Below, piece by piece: positions 38,001-47,734 of a stretch of 64,000 bases of DNA (position 1 is its first letter; each line of letters starts with the position of its first letter). Made by a program: the position numbers and the translations under genes. Under the pieces are notes generated by a model. The model made no database searches, was not told the origin of the DNA, and saw nothing but the letters and a program-made list of their open reading frames with translations. Source of the stretch: Escherichia coli (lineage in GTDB: Bacteria; Pseudomonadota; Gammaproteobacteria; Enterobacterales; Enterobacteriaceae); assembly GCF_036503815.1 (NCBI RefSeq), contig NZ_AP027764.1:3782001-3846000 (forward strand), written 5' to 3'.

Positions 38001-39473
38001 ATGTCCCGAATGGCAGAACAGCAGCTTTATATACATGGTGGTTATACCTCCGCCACCAGCGGTCGCACCTTCGAGACCATTAACCCGGCCAACGGTAACG
38101 TGCTGGCGACCGTGCAGGCCGCCGGGCGTGAGGATGTCGATCGCGCCGTGAAGAGCGCCCAGCAGGGGCAAAAAATCTGGGCGGCGATGACCGCCATGGA
38201 ACGCTCGCGCATTCTGCGTCGAGCCGTTGATATTCTGCGCGAATGCAATGACGAACTCGCTAAACTGGAAACCCTCGACACCGGGAAGGCGTATTCAGAA
38301 ACCTCAACCGTCGATATCGTTACCGGCGCGGACGTACTGGAGTACTACGCCGGGCTGATCCCGGCACTGGAAGGCAGCCAGATCCCGCTACGCGAGACGT
38401 CGTTTGTTTATACCCGCCGTGAACCGCTGGGCGTGGTCGCCGGAATTGGCGCATGGAATTACCCGATTCAGATTGCTTTGTGGAAATCCGCACCGGCGCT
38501 GGCGGCAGGCAACGCGATGATATTCAAACCGAGCGAAGTTACCCCGCTTACCGCGTTAAAGCTGGCCGAAATTTACAGCGAAGCGGGCCTGCCGGACGGC
38601 GTATTTAACGTGCTGCCGGGCGTAGGTGCGGAAACCGGGCAGTATCTGACCGAGCATCCGGGCATTGCCAAAGTGTCATTTACCGGCGGTGTCGCCAGCG
38701 GCAAAAAAGTGATGGCTAACTCGGCGGCTTCCTCCCTGAAAGAAGTGACCATGGAGCTGGGCGGTAAATCACCGCTGATCGTTTTCGACGATGCGGATCT
38801 CGATCTCGCTGCCGATATCGCCATGATGGCGAACTTCTTTAGCTCCGGTCAGGTGTGTACCAATGGCACCCGCGTCTTCGTTCCGGCGAAATGCAAAGCC
38901 GCATTTGAACAAAAGATTCTGGCGCGCGTTGAGCGCATTCGCGCGGGCGACGTTTTCGATCCGCAAACTAACTTCGGCCCGCTGGTCAGCTTCCCGCATC
39001 GCGATAACGTGCTGCGTTACATCGCCAAAGGCAAAGAGGAAGGCGCGCGCGTACTGTGCGGCGGCGATGTATTGAAAGGCGATGGCTTCGATAACGGCGC
39101 ATGGGTTGCACCGACCGTGTTCACCGATTGCCGCGACGAAATGACCATCGTGCGCGAAGAGATCTTCGGTCCGGTGATGTCGCTTCTCACTTATGAATCT
39201 GAGGACGAAGTGATTCGCCGCGCCAATGATACCGACTACGGCCTGGCGGCGGGCATCGTGACGGCGGATCTGAACCGCGCGCATCGCGTCATTCATCAGC
39301 TGGAAGCGGGTATTTGCTGGGTCAACACCTGGGGAGAATCCCCGGCGGAGATGCCCGTTGGCGGCTACAAACACTCCGGCATTGGTCGCGAGAACGGCGT
39401 GATGACACTCCAGAGTTACACCCAGGTGAAGTCCATCCAGGTTGAGATGGCTAAATTCCAGTCCATATTCTAA
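38001..39473 (+). CDS. betB: Betaine aldehyde dehydrogenase
   Basis: A 490-residue NAD-dependent aldehyde dehydrogenase that oxidises betaine aldehyde to glycine betaine. The catalytic Glu lies in MELGGKSP and the catalytic Cys in FFSSGQVCTNGTR (near 286); nucleotide binding is at FTGGVASGKK. The start is ATG 38001 with AGGAG 6 bases upstream; a GTG one codon earlier is also open. Full length. Confidence 0.97.
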   Translation: MSRMAEQQLYIHGGYTSATSGRTFETINPANGNVLATVQAAGREDVDRAVKSAQQGQKIWAAMTAMERSRILRRAVDILRECNDELAKLETLDTGKAYSETSTVDIVTGADVLEYYAGLIPALEGSQIPLRETSFVYTRREPLGVVAGIGAWNYPIQIALWKSAPALAAGNAMIFKPSEVTPLTALKLAEIYSEAGLPDGVFNVLPGVGAETGQYLTEHPGIAKVSFTGGVASGKKVMANSAASSLKEVTMELGGKSPLIVFDDADLDLAADIAMMANFFSSGQVCTNGTRVFVPAKCKAAFEQKILARVERIRAGDVFDPQTNFGPLVSFPHRDNVLRYIAKGKEEGARVLCGGDVLKGDGFDNGAWVAPTVFTDCRDEMTIVREEIFGPVMSLLTYESEDEVIRRANDTDYGLAAGIVTADLNRAHRVIHQLEAGICWVNTWGESPAEMPVGGYKHSGIGRENGVMTLQSYTQVKSIQVEMAKFQSIF

Positions 39474-39486
39474 CCAGGAGGTTTAT

Positions 39487-41175
39487 TTGCAATTTGACTA
39501 CATCATTATTGGTGCCGGCTCTGCCGGCAACGTCCTCGCGACACGTCTGACTGAAGATCCGAACGCTACCGTGCTGCTGCTTGAAGCGGGCGGCCCGGAC
39601 TATCGCTTTGACTTCCGTACCCAAATGCCCGCTGCGCTGGCGTTCCCGCTACAGGGTAAACGCTATAACTGGGCCTATGAGACAGAACCCGAACCATTTA
39701 TGAACAACCGCCGCATGGAGTGTGGACGCGGTAAAGGTCTGGGCGGATCGTCGCTGATCAACGGTATGTGTTACATCCGTGGTAACGCGCTGGATCTCGA
39801 TAACTGGGCGCAAGAACCCGGTCTGGAGAACTGGAGCTACCTCGACTGTCTGCCCTACTTTCGCAAGGCCGAGACTCGCGATGTGGGCGAGAACGACTAC
39901 CACGGCGGTGATGGCCCGGTGAGCGTCACCACCTCCAAACCCGGCGTCAATCCGCTGTTTGAAGCAATGATTGAAGCGGGCGTGCAGGCGGGCTACCCGC
40001 GCACGGACGATCTCAACGGCTATCAGCAGGAAGGTTTTGGCCCGATGGATCGCACCGTCACGCCACAGGGCCGTCGCGCCAGTACCGCGCGCGGTTATCT
40101 CGATCAGGCCAAATCGCGCCCTAACCTGACCATTCGTACTCACGCTATGACCGATCACATCATTTTTGACGGCAAACGCGCGGTGGGCGTCGAGTGGCTG
40201 GAAGGCGACAGCACCATCCCAACCCGCGCAACGGCCAACAAAGAAGTGCTGTTATGTGCGGGCGCGATAGCCTCACCACAAATCCTGCAACGCTCTGGCA
40301 TCGGCAACGCTGAACTGCTGGCGGAGTTTGATATTCCGCTGGTGCATGAATTACCTGGCGTCGGCGAAAATCTTCAGGATCACCTGGAGATGTACCTGCA
40401 ATATGAGTGCAAAGAACCGGTTTCCCTCTACCCTGCCCTGCAGTGGTGGAATCAGCCGAAAATCGGTGCGGAGTGGCTGTTTGGCGGCACCGGCGTTGGT
40501 GCCAGCAACCACTTTGAAGCAGGCGGATTTATCCGCAGCCGTGAGGAATTTGCGTGGCCGAACATTCAATACCACTTCCTGCCGGTAGCGATTAACTACA
40601 ACGGCTCGAATGCGGTGAAAGAGCACGGTTTCCAGTGCCACGTTGGCTCAATGCGCTCGCCAAGCCGTGGGCATGTGCGGATTAAATCCCGCGACCCGCA
40701 CCAGCATCCGGCGATTTTGTTTAACTACATGTCGCACGAACAGGACTGGCAGGAGTTCCGCGACGCGATTCGCATCACCCGCGAGATCATGCATCAACCG
40801 GCGCTGGATCAATACCGTGGACGTGAAATCAGCCCCGGCGCGGAATGCCAGACGGATGAGCAGCTCGATGAGTTTGTGCGTAATCACGCCGAAACCGCCT
40901 TCCACCCATGCGGTACGTGCAAAATGGGGTACGACGAGATGTCCGTTGTGGATGGCGAAGGCCGCGTGCACGGGCTGGAAGGATTACGCGTAGTCGATGC
41001 GTCAATTATGCCGCAGATTATCACCGGCAATCTGAACGCCACGACCATTATGATTGGCGAGAAAATGGCGGATATGATTCGCGGACGAGAAGCGTTGCCC
41101 AGAAGTCTGGCGGCGTATTTTGTGGCGAATGGGATGCCAGTAAGAGCGAAAAAACTGAATCGCGATTTGAACTAA
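39487..41175 (+). CDS. betA: Choline dehydrogenase
   Basis: A membrane-associated FAD enzyme of the GMC oxidoreductase family, 562 residues, which oxidises choline to betaine aldehyde (and can do the next step). It has the N-terminal FAD fold IIGAGSAGNVLA and E-rich LLLEAGG, GMC signature GRGKGLGGSSLINGMCYIRG, second signature GAIASPQILQRSGIG, and a C-terminal His/Asn active-site region HPCGTCKMG and ITGNLNATTI. The start is TTG 39487, 5 bases after AGGAGG; the frame upstream overlaps betB and is not used. Last gene of betIBA. Confidence 0.95.
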   Translation: MQFDYIIIGAGSAGNVLATRLTEDPNATVLLLEAGGPDYRFDFRTQMPAALAFPLQGKRYNWAYETEPEPFMNNRRMECGRGKGLGGSSLINGMCYIRGNALDLDNWAQEPGLENWSYLDCLPYFRKAETRDVGENDYHGGDGPVSVTTSKPGVNPLFEAMIEAGVQAGYPRTDDLNGYQQEGFGPMDRTVTPQGRRASTARGYLDQAKSRPNLTIRTHAMTDHIIFDGKRAVGVEWLEGDSTIPTRATANKEVLLCAGAIASPQILQRSGIGNAELLAEFDIPLVHELPGVGENLQDHLEMYLQYECKEPVSLYPALQWWNQPKIGAEWLFGGTGVGASNHFEAGGFIRSREEFAWPNIQYHFLPVAINYNGSNAVKEHGFQCHVGSMRSPSRGHVRIKSRDPHQHPAILFNYMSHEQDWQEFRDAIRITREIMHQPALDQYRGREISPGAECQTDEQLDEFVRNHAETAFHPCGTCKMGYDEMSVVDGEGRVHGLEGLRVVDASIMPQIITGNLNATTIMIGEKMADMIRGREALPRSLAAYFVANGMPVRAKKLNRDLN

Positions 41176-41194
41176 CGCAGGAACTTATAAGCTT

Positions 41195-41253
41195 GAGAGT
41201 TACTGTTCTACGATAAGGACCGAATCCTTATATAAAAAACATAGGTAACTCTC
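41195..41253. repeat. Nested inverted repeats behind betA
   Basis: An outer pair GAGAGTTAC (41195-41203) and GTAACTCTC (41245-41253) encloses an inner hairpin ATAAGGA-CCGAA-TCCTTAT (41213-41231). It starts 20 bases after the betA stop. It is a probable mRNA end structure or the footprint of a small mobile element; there is no T-run after it. Confidence 0.6.
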
Positions 41254-41379
41254 ATGCTTCATATCCAGTATTCATGATGCTGGTTTTTTGCTGATGTTTT
41301 TACCAGAATATTCCTGATAGAGACTATTAATTCAAGCTTATCTGCGACAGATTTCATTTTCTGGATATATTATAAGTGA

Positions 41380-41713
41380 CAAATCAAACAGGATATCGAT
41401 CTGATTGAAATTTTATTTTATCTGAAGAAAAAGGTTCGTATTATTCTGTTTATTACAGCTGTTTGTATGACAATGGTGCTATTATTTCTCTACATCAATA
41501 AAGACAATATAAAGCTGAGTTACAGCCGAAAAATAAACCACACAACATCAGGCATACTTGTAAGCTGTGATAGCAATAATAACTTTGCCTGTCAGACCAC
41601 AATGACTGAAGATGTTATTCAGCGAATTACGAGTTTTTTAGACCAGTACTAATGCTAAAAATTGCCTTGTCAAAAAAATGGTAGATGAATACCAACAAAA
41701 CTCTGGGCAGTAA
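41380..41713 (+). pseudogene. ykgH: ykgH remnant: start lost and middle deleted
   Basis: K-12 YkgH is a 222-residue membrane protein with a chain-length-determinant (Wzz)-like layout. Here the N-terminal part is readable from QIKQDIDLIEILFYLKKK through the membrane segment to TTMTEDVIQRITSF, but a TGA replaces the first codons. The frame then leaves the family and stops at 41650-41652. The last residues, CLVKKMVDEYQQNSGQ, follow at 41663-41713. About 100 internal codons are gone. The comparison rests on memory of K-12. An internal ATG at 41467 leaves a 61-residue frame that is unlikely to be functional. Confidence 0.8.
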
Positions 41714-41808
41714 TAAACAGCATTCTGATAGAGAGTGCCTGTATAAAGCTGAAGTGACAATGACCGGGAAGGGAGCCCGTCTTCAGGAATGGATTCCTGT
41801 ATTTTTCA

Positions 41809-41849
41809 CTGTAAATATCCTGGCATTATTAATGTCAGGATATTTACAG
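41809..41849. repeat. 14-base perfect inverted repeat between ykgH remnant and ykgG
   Basis: CTGTAAATATCCTG and CAGGATATTTACAG are separated by 13 A+T-rich bases. No T-run follows on either side. It could end transcription of ykgG (minus strand, stop at 41956) or be the mark of a small mobile sequence. Confidence 0.6.
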
Positions 41850-41955
41850 AAGAGCAGCATAACTATGACGGAACGGGGTTAAGTCAGGTTGTTCTTAACG
41901 CTATTCACAACCTCGTATACCGCCTTCAGGTTTATGTCCAGACTTCATATCTCTC

Positions 41956-42651
41956 TCAGCAATCCTCAATAATCAGATACACCGCTTTCACCGGACCATG
42001 AACCCCGACGACTTTGATAAGCTCAATGTCCGCCGTTGAACTGGGACCACTGATGATGTTAATACATGACGGCATTCGTTCACCGGCCTGCGCTTTCTGA
42101 TGCAATTTTTCTGCAAGTTGCGCTACACGCGGCAAGATAGTGCTTTTACGCAGGATAAAAAGAGAAGATTCCGGGAGCAGGCTCAATGAACGCCCGCGCC
42201 CGGCGGCGGAAAAAAGAACCACGCCACCCGATTCGGTTAAACCATATTCAGCATATACGACGCCCACTTTAGCCTGCTCTGCTTGTGATATGTTCTCAAT
42301 ACCTTTCGCCGGATCCCAAACAACGGCATTGCATTCCTGCTGCAAACGTTCGCTAATCCCCAATTCCTCCAGTCTCGCGTCACCGCTAATCACGACCGAC
42401 TGCTCTCCCAGCTCTTTACACAGACATATTGCAGCTTCTGCGGCCTGCGCCTCGCTGGTCAGTTCACAGCGCGTCAACATAACATCGCGGGCAAACTGGA
42501 TAAACGCGTCACAGCGCTGCTGTTGGTTAAGTTCGGTAAGCCGCTCGTTAGCATAGTTGTTAAGCGGCGCATCTTCTGCTTGCGGTTCAAGTAGCTGCGG
42601 GCGACCCAGTGCCTGAGCAACGTTATTCAAAAATTCGCTCCGATTATCCAT
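41956..42651 (-). CDS. ykgG: LutC-type protein of lactate oxidation
   Basis: A 231-residue soluble protein of the LUD (LutC/YkgG) family. The C-terminal part carries the family pattern YGLTESGGVVLFSA and IISGPSSTADIELIKVVGVHGP. With YkgF and YkgE it should form the NAD-independent L-lactate oxidising complex known as LutABC in Bacillus. The start is ATG 42651, overlapping the ykgF end by 8 bases; the long upstream extension of the frame lies inside ykgF. Confidence 0.94.
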   Translation of the reverse strand: MDNRSEFLNNVAQALGRPQLLEPQAEDAPLNNYANERLTELNQQQRCDAFIQFARDVMLTRCELTSEAQAAEAAICLCKELGEQSVVISGDARLEELGISERLQQECNAVVWDPAKGIENISQAEQAKVGVVYAEYGLTESGGVVLFSAAGRGRSLSLLPESSLFILRKSTILPRVAQLAEKLHQKAQAGERMPSCINIISGPSSTADIELIKVVGVHGPVKAVYLIIEDC

Positions 42652-44071
42652 TCTTTTTCTCCTGCGCCTGATGTTTCTTAAACCAACTACGGAAACTCTC
42701 TCCGTCAGCTTCAGGAAGATCGCGTGCTTCCATCCAGTCGCTAATCGCACCAAATTTGAGTGGTGTTTTGCCGCCATTGATAAACCAGCTTGCCGCATGA
42801 GCACCAGCCATCATCCCGACTTTCCACAATCCTGGATGACTATTGGCATAAGCGAACATTTTTATCGCCCGTTGCTCTGCTTTTGCGGTGATCCCTTTTT
42901 CAGCCATCACCCGACGATGACGCAAAATCAGTTTTGACAGCGGAATACGCACCGGACACACGCTGTCACAAGCTGTGCATAAAGAGCAGGCGTAGGGTAA
43001 ATCTTTAAAATCTTTATAGCCGCCAAGTAACGGGGAAATCACCGCACCAATTGGCCCTGGATAAATAGAGCCATATCCATGACCGCCAATATGGCGATAT
43101 GCCGGACAAGTATTCATACAAGCCCCGCAGCGAATACAGCGCAGCACATCCCGAAATTCAGAAGCCAGCACCTCAGAACGCCCGTTATCGACAATAACCA
43201 GATGAAACTCTTCAGGACCATCAACGTGCCCCGCTTCGCGCGGTCCTGTCAGCCAGGTGTTGTATCCCGTCAAACGTGCACCAACGGCACTGCGCGCCAG
43301 CATGGTGATCAATACATCTACCTCGGCAAACGTGGGGGCAATACGCTCCATTCCCATCACTGCAATATGCGTTTTCGGCAACGTGGTACACATCCGTGCA
43401 TTACCTTCATTAGTCACGAGGCATACCGAACCGGTTTCTGCCACCGCGAAATTACAGCCGGTAATACCTATTTCAGCACTGAGGAAATCTTCGCGGATTT
43501 TTTGCCGAATGAATAAGGTCATCGCTTCAGGCGTTTCCGGCCCCTCATAACCCAGACGTTCGTGTAGCACTCGACGGATCTGATGGCGATCTTTATGAAT
43601 TGCCGGGACCACAACATGAGAGGGCGGATCTTGATCCAGCTGGAGAATGTATTCACCCAGATCGGTTTCAATCACCTGAATACCAGCATCCTGCAACACA
43701 TGATTGACACCAATCTCTTCGGTCACCATCGATTTAGATTTCACCACCTTCCGGGCATTTTTGCGTTGGGCGACCTGTAAAATGTAGCGGGTGGCGTCTT
43801 CTTTGGTTTTTGCAAAATAGACGTGACCGCCGTTTTGCGTCACTTTTTCAGAGAGCTGGTACAGATAAGCGTCGAGATTACTCAGAACATGATCACGTAT
43901 ATGGGCGGCCCGGTCGCGCCACTCCTCCCAGTGCCCTAATTCATCGACCATTTTTTGCCGATTTGCCCCAATACGCTGCTGCGCGTTTGCCACCGCTTTG
44001 CGCATGATCGGATCTTCAATTTGCTGACGGATGCGTGTCTTAAAATCTGTATTACTGGTTTTGATCGACAT
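42644..44071 (-). CDS. ykgF: LutB-type iron-sulfur protein of lactate oxidation
   Basis: A 475-residue protein with a LUD domain (about 60-290) and two 4Fe-4S motifs, CIRCGACMNTCPAY and CSLCTACDSVCPV, followed by a DUF3390-type tail. It is the electron-transfer subunit of the predicted YkgEFG complex. The start is ATG 44071, 10 bases after ykgE. All eight cluster Cys are present. Confidence 0.95.
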   Translation of the reverse strand: MSIKTSNTDFKTRIRQQIEDPIMRKAVANAQQRIGANRQKMVDELGHWEEWRDRAAHIRDHVLSNLDAYLYQLSEKVTQNGGHVYFAKTKEDATRYILQVAQRKNARKVVKSKSMVTEEIGVNHVLQDAGIQVIETDLGEYILQLDQDPPSHVVVPAIHKDRHQIRRVLHERLGYEGPETPEAMTLFIRQKIREDFLSAEIGITGCNFAVAETGSVCLVTNEGNARMCTTLPKTHIAVMGMERIAPTFAEVDVLITMLARSAVGARLTGYNTWLTGPREAGHVDGPEEFHLVIVDNGRSEVLASEFRDVLRCIRCGACMNTCPAYRHIGGHGYGSIYPGPIGAVISPLLGGYKDFKDLPYACSLCTACDSVCPVRIPLSKLILRHRRVMAEKGITAKAEQRAIKMFAYANSHPGLWKVGMMAGAHAASWFINGGKTPLKFGAISDWMEARDLPEADGESFRSWFKKHQAQEKKNG

Positions 44072-44081
44072 CTTTATATCC

Positions 44082-44801
44082 TCAGCGGCTCATCAGCACT
44101 TCAGCAATATGCATCACTTTGACTTTCTGCCCTTCCCGTTGTAATCGTCCACTGATGTTCAGCAGGCAACTCACGTCAGCACCAATTAAATACTCAGGGC
44201 GGACTTCCATCAGGTGCACAACCTTTTCTTTCACCATCTCGCCGGATATTTCGGCCATTTTGACCGAGAACGTGCCGCCAAATCCGCAGCAGGTATCCTG
44301 TTCAGCAAAGGTCAACAGCTCCAGTCCACGCACATTTTTCAGCAGCGCAAGTGGCTCGTCCTTCACCCCCAGCTTACGGGCCAGGCTACAAGATGGGTGA
44401 TACACCGCTCTCCCTTGCAAACTGGCACCTACATCGACTACCCCTAATGTATTAACAATAAAAGAGGTGAGATCCTGCATACGCGCGGCAACCTTTTCGG
44501 CACGTGATGCCCATTCAGGCTCATCCGCCAGATACGTTGGGTAACTTTTTACGGCATAGGTACAGGAGCCAGCCGGTGAAATAATGGGATCGTCGTTATC
44601 CTCCAGTGCGGCGATCAGATTTTTCATCCCTGGAATCGCTTCTTTGATATAACCACTATTGATCGCAGGCTGACCGCAGCATCCCTGTTTCTCCGGGAAA
44701 TTTACGCGACAGCCGAGTTTTTCCAGTAGCAGCACGGAGTCTCGTGCCATTCTTGATTTCAGGGCGTCACCAATACAGGTGACAAAGAAATTGACATTCA
44801 C
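44082..44801 (-). CDS. ykgE: LutA-type CCG-domain subunit of lactate oxidation
   Basis: A 239-residue protein with two Cys-rich CCG domains, seen as KQGCCGQPAINSG (near 65) and DTCCGFGGTFSVK (near 170), as in glycolate oxidase GlcF and heterodisulfide reductase B. It is the first gene of ykgEFG. A palindromic operator-like site lies about 115 bases upstream. Confidence 0.95.
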   Translation of the reverse strand: MNVNFFVTCIGDALKSRMARDSVLLLEKLGCRVNFPEKQGCCGQPAINSGYIKEAIPGMKNLIAALEDNDDPIISPAGSCTYAVKSYPTYLADEPEWASRAEKVAARMQDLTSFIVNTLGVVDVGASLQGRAVYHPSCSLARKLGVKDEPLALLKNVRGLELLTFAEQDTCCGFGGTFSVKMAEISGEMVKEKVVHLMEVRPEYLIGADVSCLLNISGRLQREGQKVKVMHIAEVLMSR

Positions 44802-45318
44802 AACTAATACTCCATTACTTCATGCCCATTTATGCCCGATGGTTCCCCCCACCAGAGGATCAATCATCAATAAATATGGCGTTCTTTTTTAATTGGCTAG
44901 CAACATACCACCCCTCATTTGTATGACAAATGATAATCTTTCATCCAAACGTCAAATGCAATAACTAATTTTATTTCTTTCGGCATCGCTCACATTTTAT
45001 AGGGAAATCGACGATCATTTTTGGCATAAGAAATTCATTTAAAAAGGCCACATCCCTTATACCTATTCAGAGCTACTTATTCAGGGGTTGTTGAGATATA
45101 CAATGATGGTGTACTAACAAAATCACCGGCAATAATCAGGTATCAAGTAATAGTCGGCATTTTATTTAATTAAAGCAATTTAGTTTGCGTTTTTATTTAC
45201 ATACTGGGCCAGCATTCTTCAAAAAAACATATAAAACACAGTTGGAAATAGAAATAGTTGAAAGGCTCACAACACCCGGAATGCTGATTATCTTTGCTCC
45301 GATTCCTGGCGGATTTAT
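44802..45318. other. Gap between ykgE and rclR
   Basis: 517 bases, A+T-rich, with no supported gene. Both neighbours read leftward, so this holds the ykgEFG promoter and the rclR 3' end. The only clear signal is the palindrome at 44916-44932. An open frame of 69 codons on the plus strand at 45185 overlaps rclR antisense and looks like chance. Confidence 0.6.
44916..44932. promoter_or_regulatory. Candidate GntR-type operator upstream of ykgEFG
   Basis: CATTTGT-ATG-ACAAATG is a perfect 7-3-7 palindrome. FadR/LutR/LldR-class GntR regulators bind palindromes of the TGGT-N3-ACCA or TTGT-N3-ACAA kind, and lactate operons are often under such control. The regulator is not in this window. Position and symmetry are seen; the family is inferred. 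Confidence 0.5.
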
Positions 45319-46173
45319 TCAGGGTGCAAGCTGTCTGACTCTTTCCCGATATTCTCCCGGAGTACAACCAAACTCGCGGACAAACGCCTTGTGAAAAGAT
45401 GATTCACTGGCATAGCCTACTGACTCAGCGATCACCACAACAGGGAGCGTTTCCCGGGAAAACATCTGGGCCGCTATTTGTAGACGCAACTTTGTTAATA
45501 CAGACAGCGGCGTGGTTCCGGAAACATCACGGAAAAGCTGGGCAAAACTTGCCCGGGACATGTGGGCGATGCTGGCCAGCGATTCGACGGTCCAGGCGTG
45601 TCCTGGCATTTCCAGCATTTGCTGTATTACCGCACCAAGACGTGGATGCAGAAGCAAACTGAGAATGTTTTTCTCAGTATTAACCTGTGCAATCCACTCA
45701 CGCACCGCGAGGGTAAAGAATGTAGCGCAGATCTGGCTACACAGTGCATCCACTCCCGGCATTGCCGATCTGGATTCCTGTTGTAAAAACGGGATCGCCT
45801 CCCTCAGCCAGTTATATTCCACGCTGTGGTTAACCGGTGCTAAAAACAGCGTTTCCGGCAAAGACGTTAAAAAATAACGCGCCGAATGTTGCAGCCGAAG
45901 AGTGCCGCAGACAATACAGGTCGATTCATTATCGACATGACTCAGGCGATGAGCTGAATTTTGTGGTAGCAGGACCACATTTCCCGGGCGTAATGTAAAA
46001 ATCTCCCCCGTCGGCATTTCCAGCTTCGCCGCGCCTTGCGTTAACGCATGCCAACGAATAACCGATAATTCCCCGGCACCATGTGGAAGCTGCCAGTCAC
46101 TTCCTAACACGCAATTCTTATCGATCGTTCCTTGTGGAGCGTTAAGCATCAACAAACGGCTAAGGGCATCCAT
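45319..46173 (-). CDS. rclR: Hypochlorous-acid-sensing AraC-type activator
   Basis: A 284-residue AraC-family activator that responds to HOCl by Cys oxidation and turns on rclABC. The N-terminal cupin domain has the redox Cys21 (IDKNCVLG) and Cys86/Cys89 (ESTCIVCG); Cys21 and Cys89 are the residues I recall as essential. The C-terminal domain has two helix-turn-helix motifs, from VESLASIAHMSRASFAQLF to SSFHKAFVREFGCTPGEY. It is divergent from rclA with a 225-base gap. Confidence 0.96.
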   Translation of the reverse strand: MDALSRLLMLNAPQGTIDKNCVLGSDWQLPHGAGELSVIRWHALTQGAAKLEMPTGEIFTLRPGNVVLLPQNSAHRLSHVDNESTCIVCGTLRLQHSARYFLTSLPETLFLAPVNHSVEYNWLREAIPFLQQESRSAMPGVDALCSQICATFFTLAVREWIAQVNTEKNILSLLLHPRLGAVIQQMLEMPGHAWTVESLASIAHMSRASFAQLFRDVSGTTPLSVLTKLRLQIAAQMFSRETLPVVVIAESVGYASESSFHKAFVREFGCTPGEYRERVRQLAP

Positions 46174-46398
46174 ATCAGACTCCTGAGTGGTTTTTGATTA
46201 CAAACACCAACAATCTTAGACAATAATTAATCTAATACCATCAAATGGTTAATCATGATTTTTGTTTTGTGATTCTGATTAAGAAAAAGAAAATACCAGA
46301 CGATAAGACAAAATATCAAGCGTTGTGAAGAAATGTTATTTACTCTTTTGCGTCTATAGTCATGATGTCAAATGAACGCGTTTCGACAGGAAATCATC

Positions 46399-47724
46399 AT
46401 GAATAAATATCAGGCAGTTATTATTGGTTTTGGCAAGGCTGGAAAAACATTAGCCGTCACGCTGGCAAAAGCAGGTTGGCGTGTGGCTCTCATCGAACAA
46501 TCAAATGCAATGTATGGCGGGACCTGTATTAATATCGGCTGTATCCCAACCAAAACATTGGTTCATGACGCACAGCAGCACACAGATTTTGTCCATGCCA
46601 TACAGCGTAAAAATGAAGTGGTTAATTTTTTACGTAATAAGAATTTTCATAATCTTGCGGATATGCCCAATATCGACGTGATCGACGGCCAGGCGGAGTT
46701 TATCAATAATCATAGCCTGCGTGTTCATCGGCCTGGGGGAAATCTGGAGATTCATGGCGAGAAAATTTTTATTAATACCGGTGCACAAGCCGTAGTTCCG
46801 CCAATTCCTGGAATTACCACCACGCCTGGTGTATATGACAGCACTGGATTACTTAATCTAAAAGAATTACCAGGGCATTTAGGTATTTTGGGCGGCGGAT
46901 ATATTGGCGTTGAGTTCGCCTCTATGTTCGCTAATTTTGGCAGCAAAGTAACCATTTTAGAGGCAGCTTCGCTGTTTTTGCCTCGGGAAGATCGGGATAT
47001 TGCTGATAATATCGCGACGATTTTACGCGATCAGGGCGTCGATATAATCCTCAATGCCCATGTGGAGCGAATCAGTCACCATGAAAATCAAGTGCAAGTG
47101 CATAGCGAGCACGCCCAACTGGCGGTGGATGCACTGTTAATAGCTTCCGGTCGTCAACCGGCTACCGCTTCGTTACATCCAGAAAATGCCGGTATCGCAG
47201 TAAACGAGCGCGGGGCAATTGTCGTTGACAAGCGATTACATACCACCGCAGACAATATTTGGGCGATGGGAGATGTTACCGGCGGGCTGCAATTTACTTA
47301 CATTTCACTGGATGATTACCGCATTGTGCGTGATGAGTTACTGGGTGAAGGCAGACGTAGTACTGATGATCGGAAAAATGTGCCTTATTCCGTATTTATG
47401 ACACCGCCCCTGTCCAGGGTTGGTATGACAGAAGAGCAAGCCAGAGAGAGTGGTGCTGATATTCAGGTGGTGACATTGCCTGTAGCTGCAATTCCGCGCG
47501 CCAGAGTGATGAACGATACCCGTGGGGTATTAAAAGCGATTGTTGATAATAAAACCCAACGTATATTAGGGGCATCACTGCTGTGTGTTGACTCCCACGA
47601 GATGATTAATATAGTGAAAATGGTGATGGATGCCGGGCTGCCTTATAGCATATTACGCGATCAGATATTTACTCATCCGTCGATGAGCGAATCACTCAAT
47701 GATCTATTTTCATTAGTCAAATAA
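46399..47724 (+). CDS. rclA: RclA, flavin disulfide-reductase-type copper reductase
   Basis: A 441-residue protein of the pyridine nucleotide-disulfide oxidoreductase family that protects against reactive chlorine and is reported to reduce Cu(II) to Cu(I) with NADH. It shows FAD binding IIGFGKAGKTLA, the redox pair in GGTCINIGCIPTKTL (Cys about 42 and 47), NAD fold GILGGGYIGVEFA, FAD motif WAMGDVTGG, and the dimer domain with HPSMSE near the C-terminus. The start is ATG 46399 with AGGAAA upstream; the frame runs nine codons further. Confidence 0.96.
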   Translation: MNKYQAVIIGFGKAGKTLAVTLAKAGWRVALIEQSNAMYGGTCINIGCIPTKTLVHDAQQHTDFVHAIQRKNEVVNFLRNKNFHNLADMPNIDVIDGQAEFINNHSLRVHRPGGNLEIHGEKIFINTGAQAVVPPIPGITTTPGVYDSTGLLNLKELPGHLGILGGGYIGVEFASMFANFGSKVTILEAASLFLPREDRDIADNIATILRDQGVDIILNAHVERISHHENQVQVHSEHAQLAVDALLIASGRQPATASLHPENAGIAVNERGAIVVDKRLHTTADNIWAMGDVTGGLQFTYISLDDYRIVRDELLGEGRRSTDDRKNVPYSVFMTPPLSRVGMTEEQARESGADIQVVTLPVAAIPRARVMNDTRGVLKAIVDNKTQRILGASLLCVDSHEMINIVKMVMDAGLPYSILRDQIFTHPSMSESLNDLFSLVK

Positions 47725-47734
47725 ACTCAAAATC

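Noticed and set aside
41685..41882. 65-codon plus-strand frame after the ykgH remnant
   Set aside because: It begins inside the ykgH tail in another frame, contains half of the 14-base inverted repeat and has no ribosome site.
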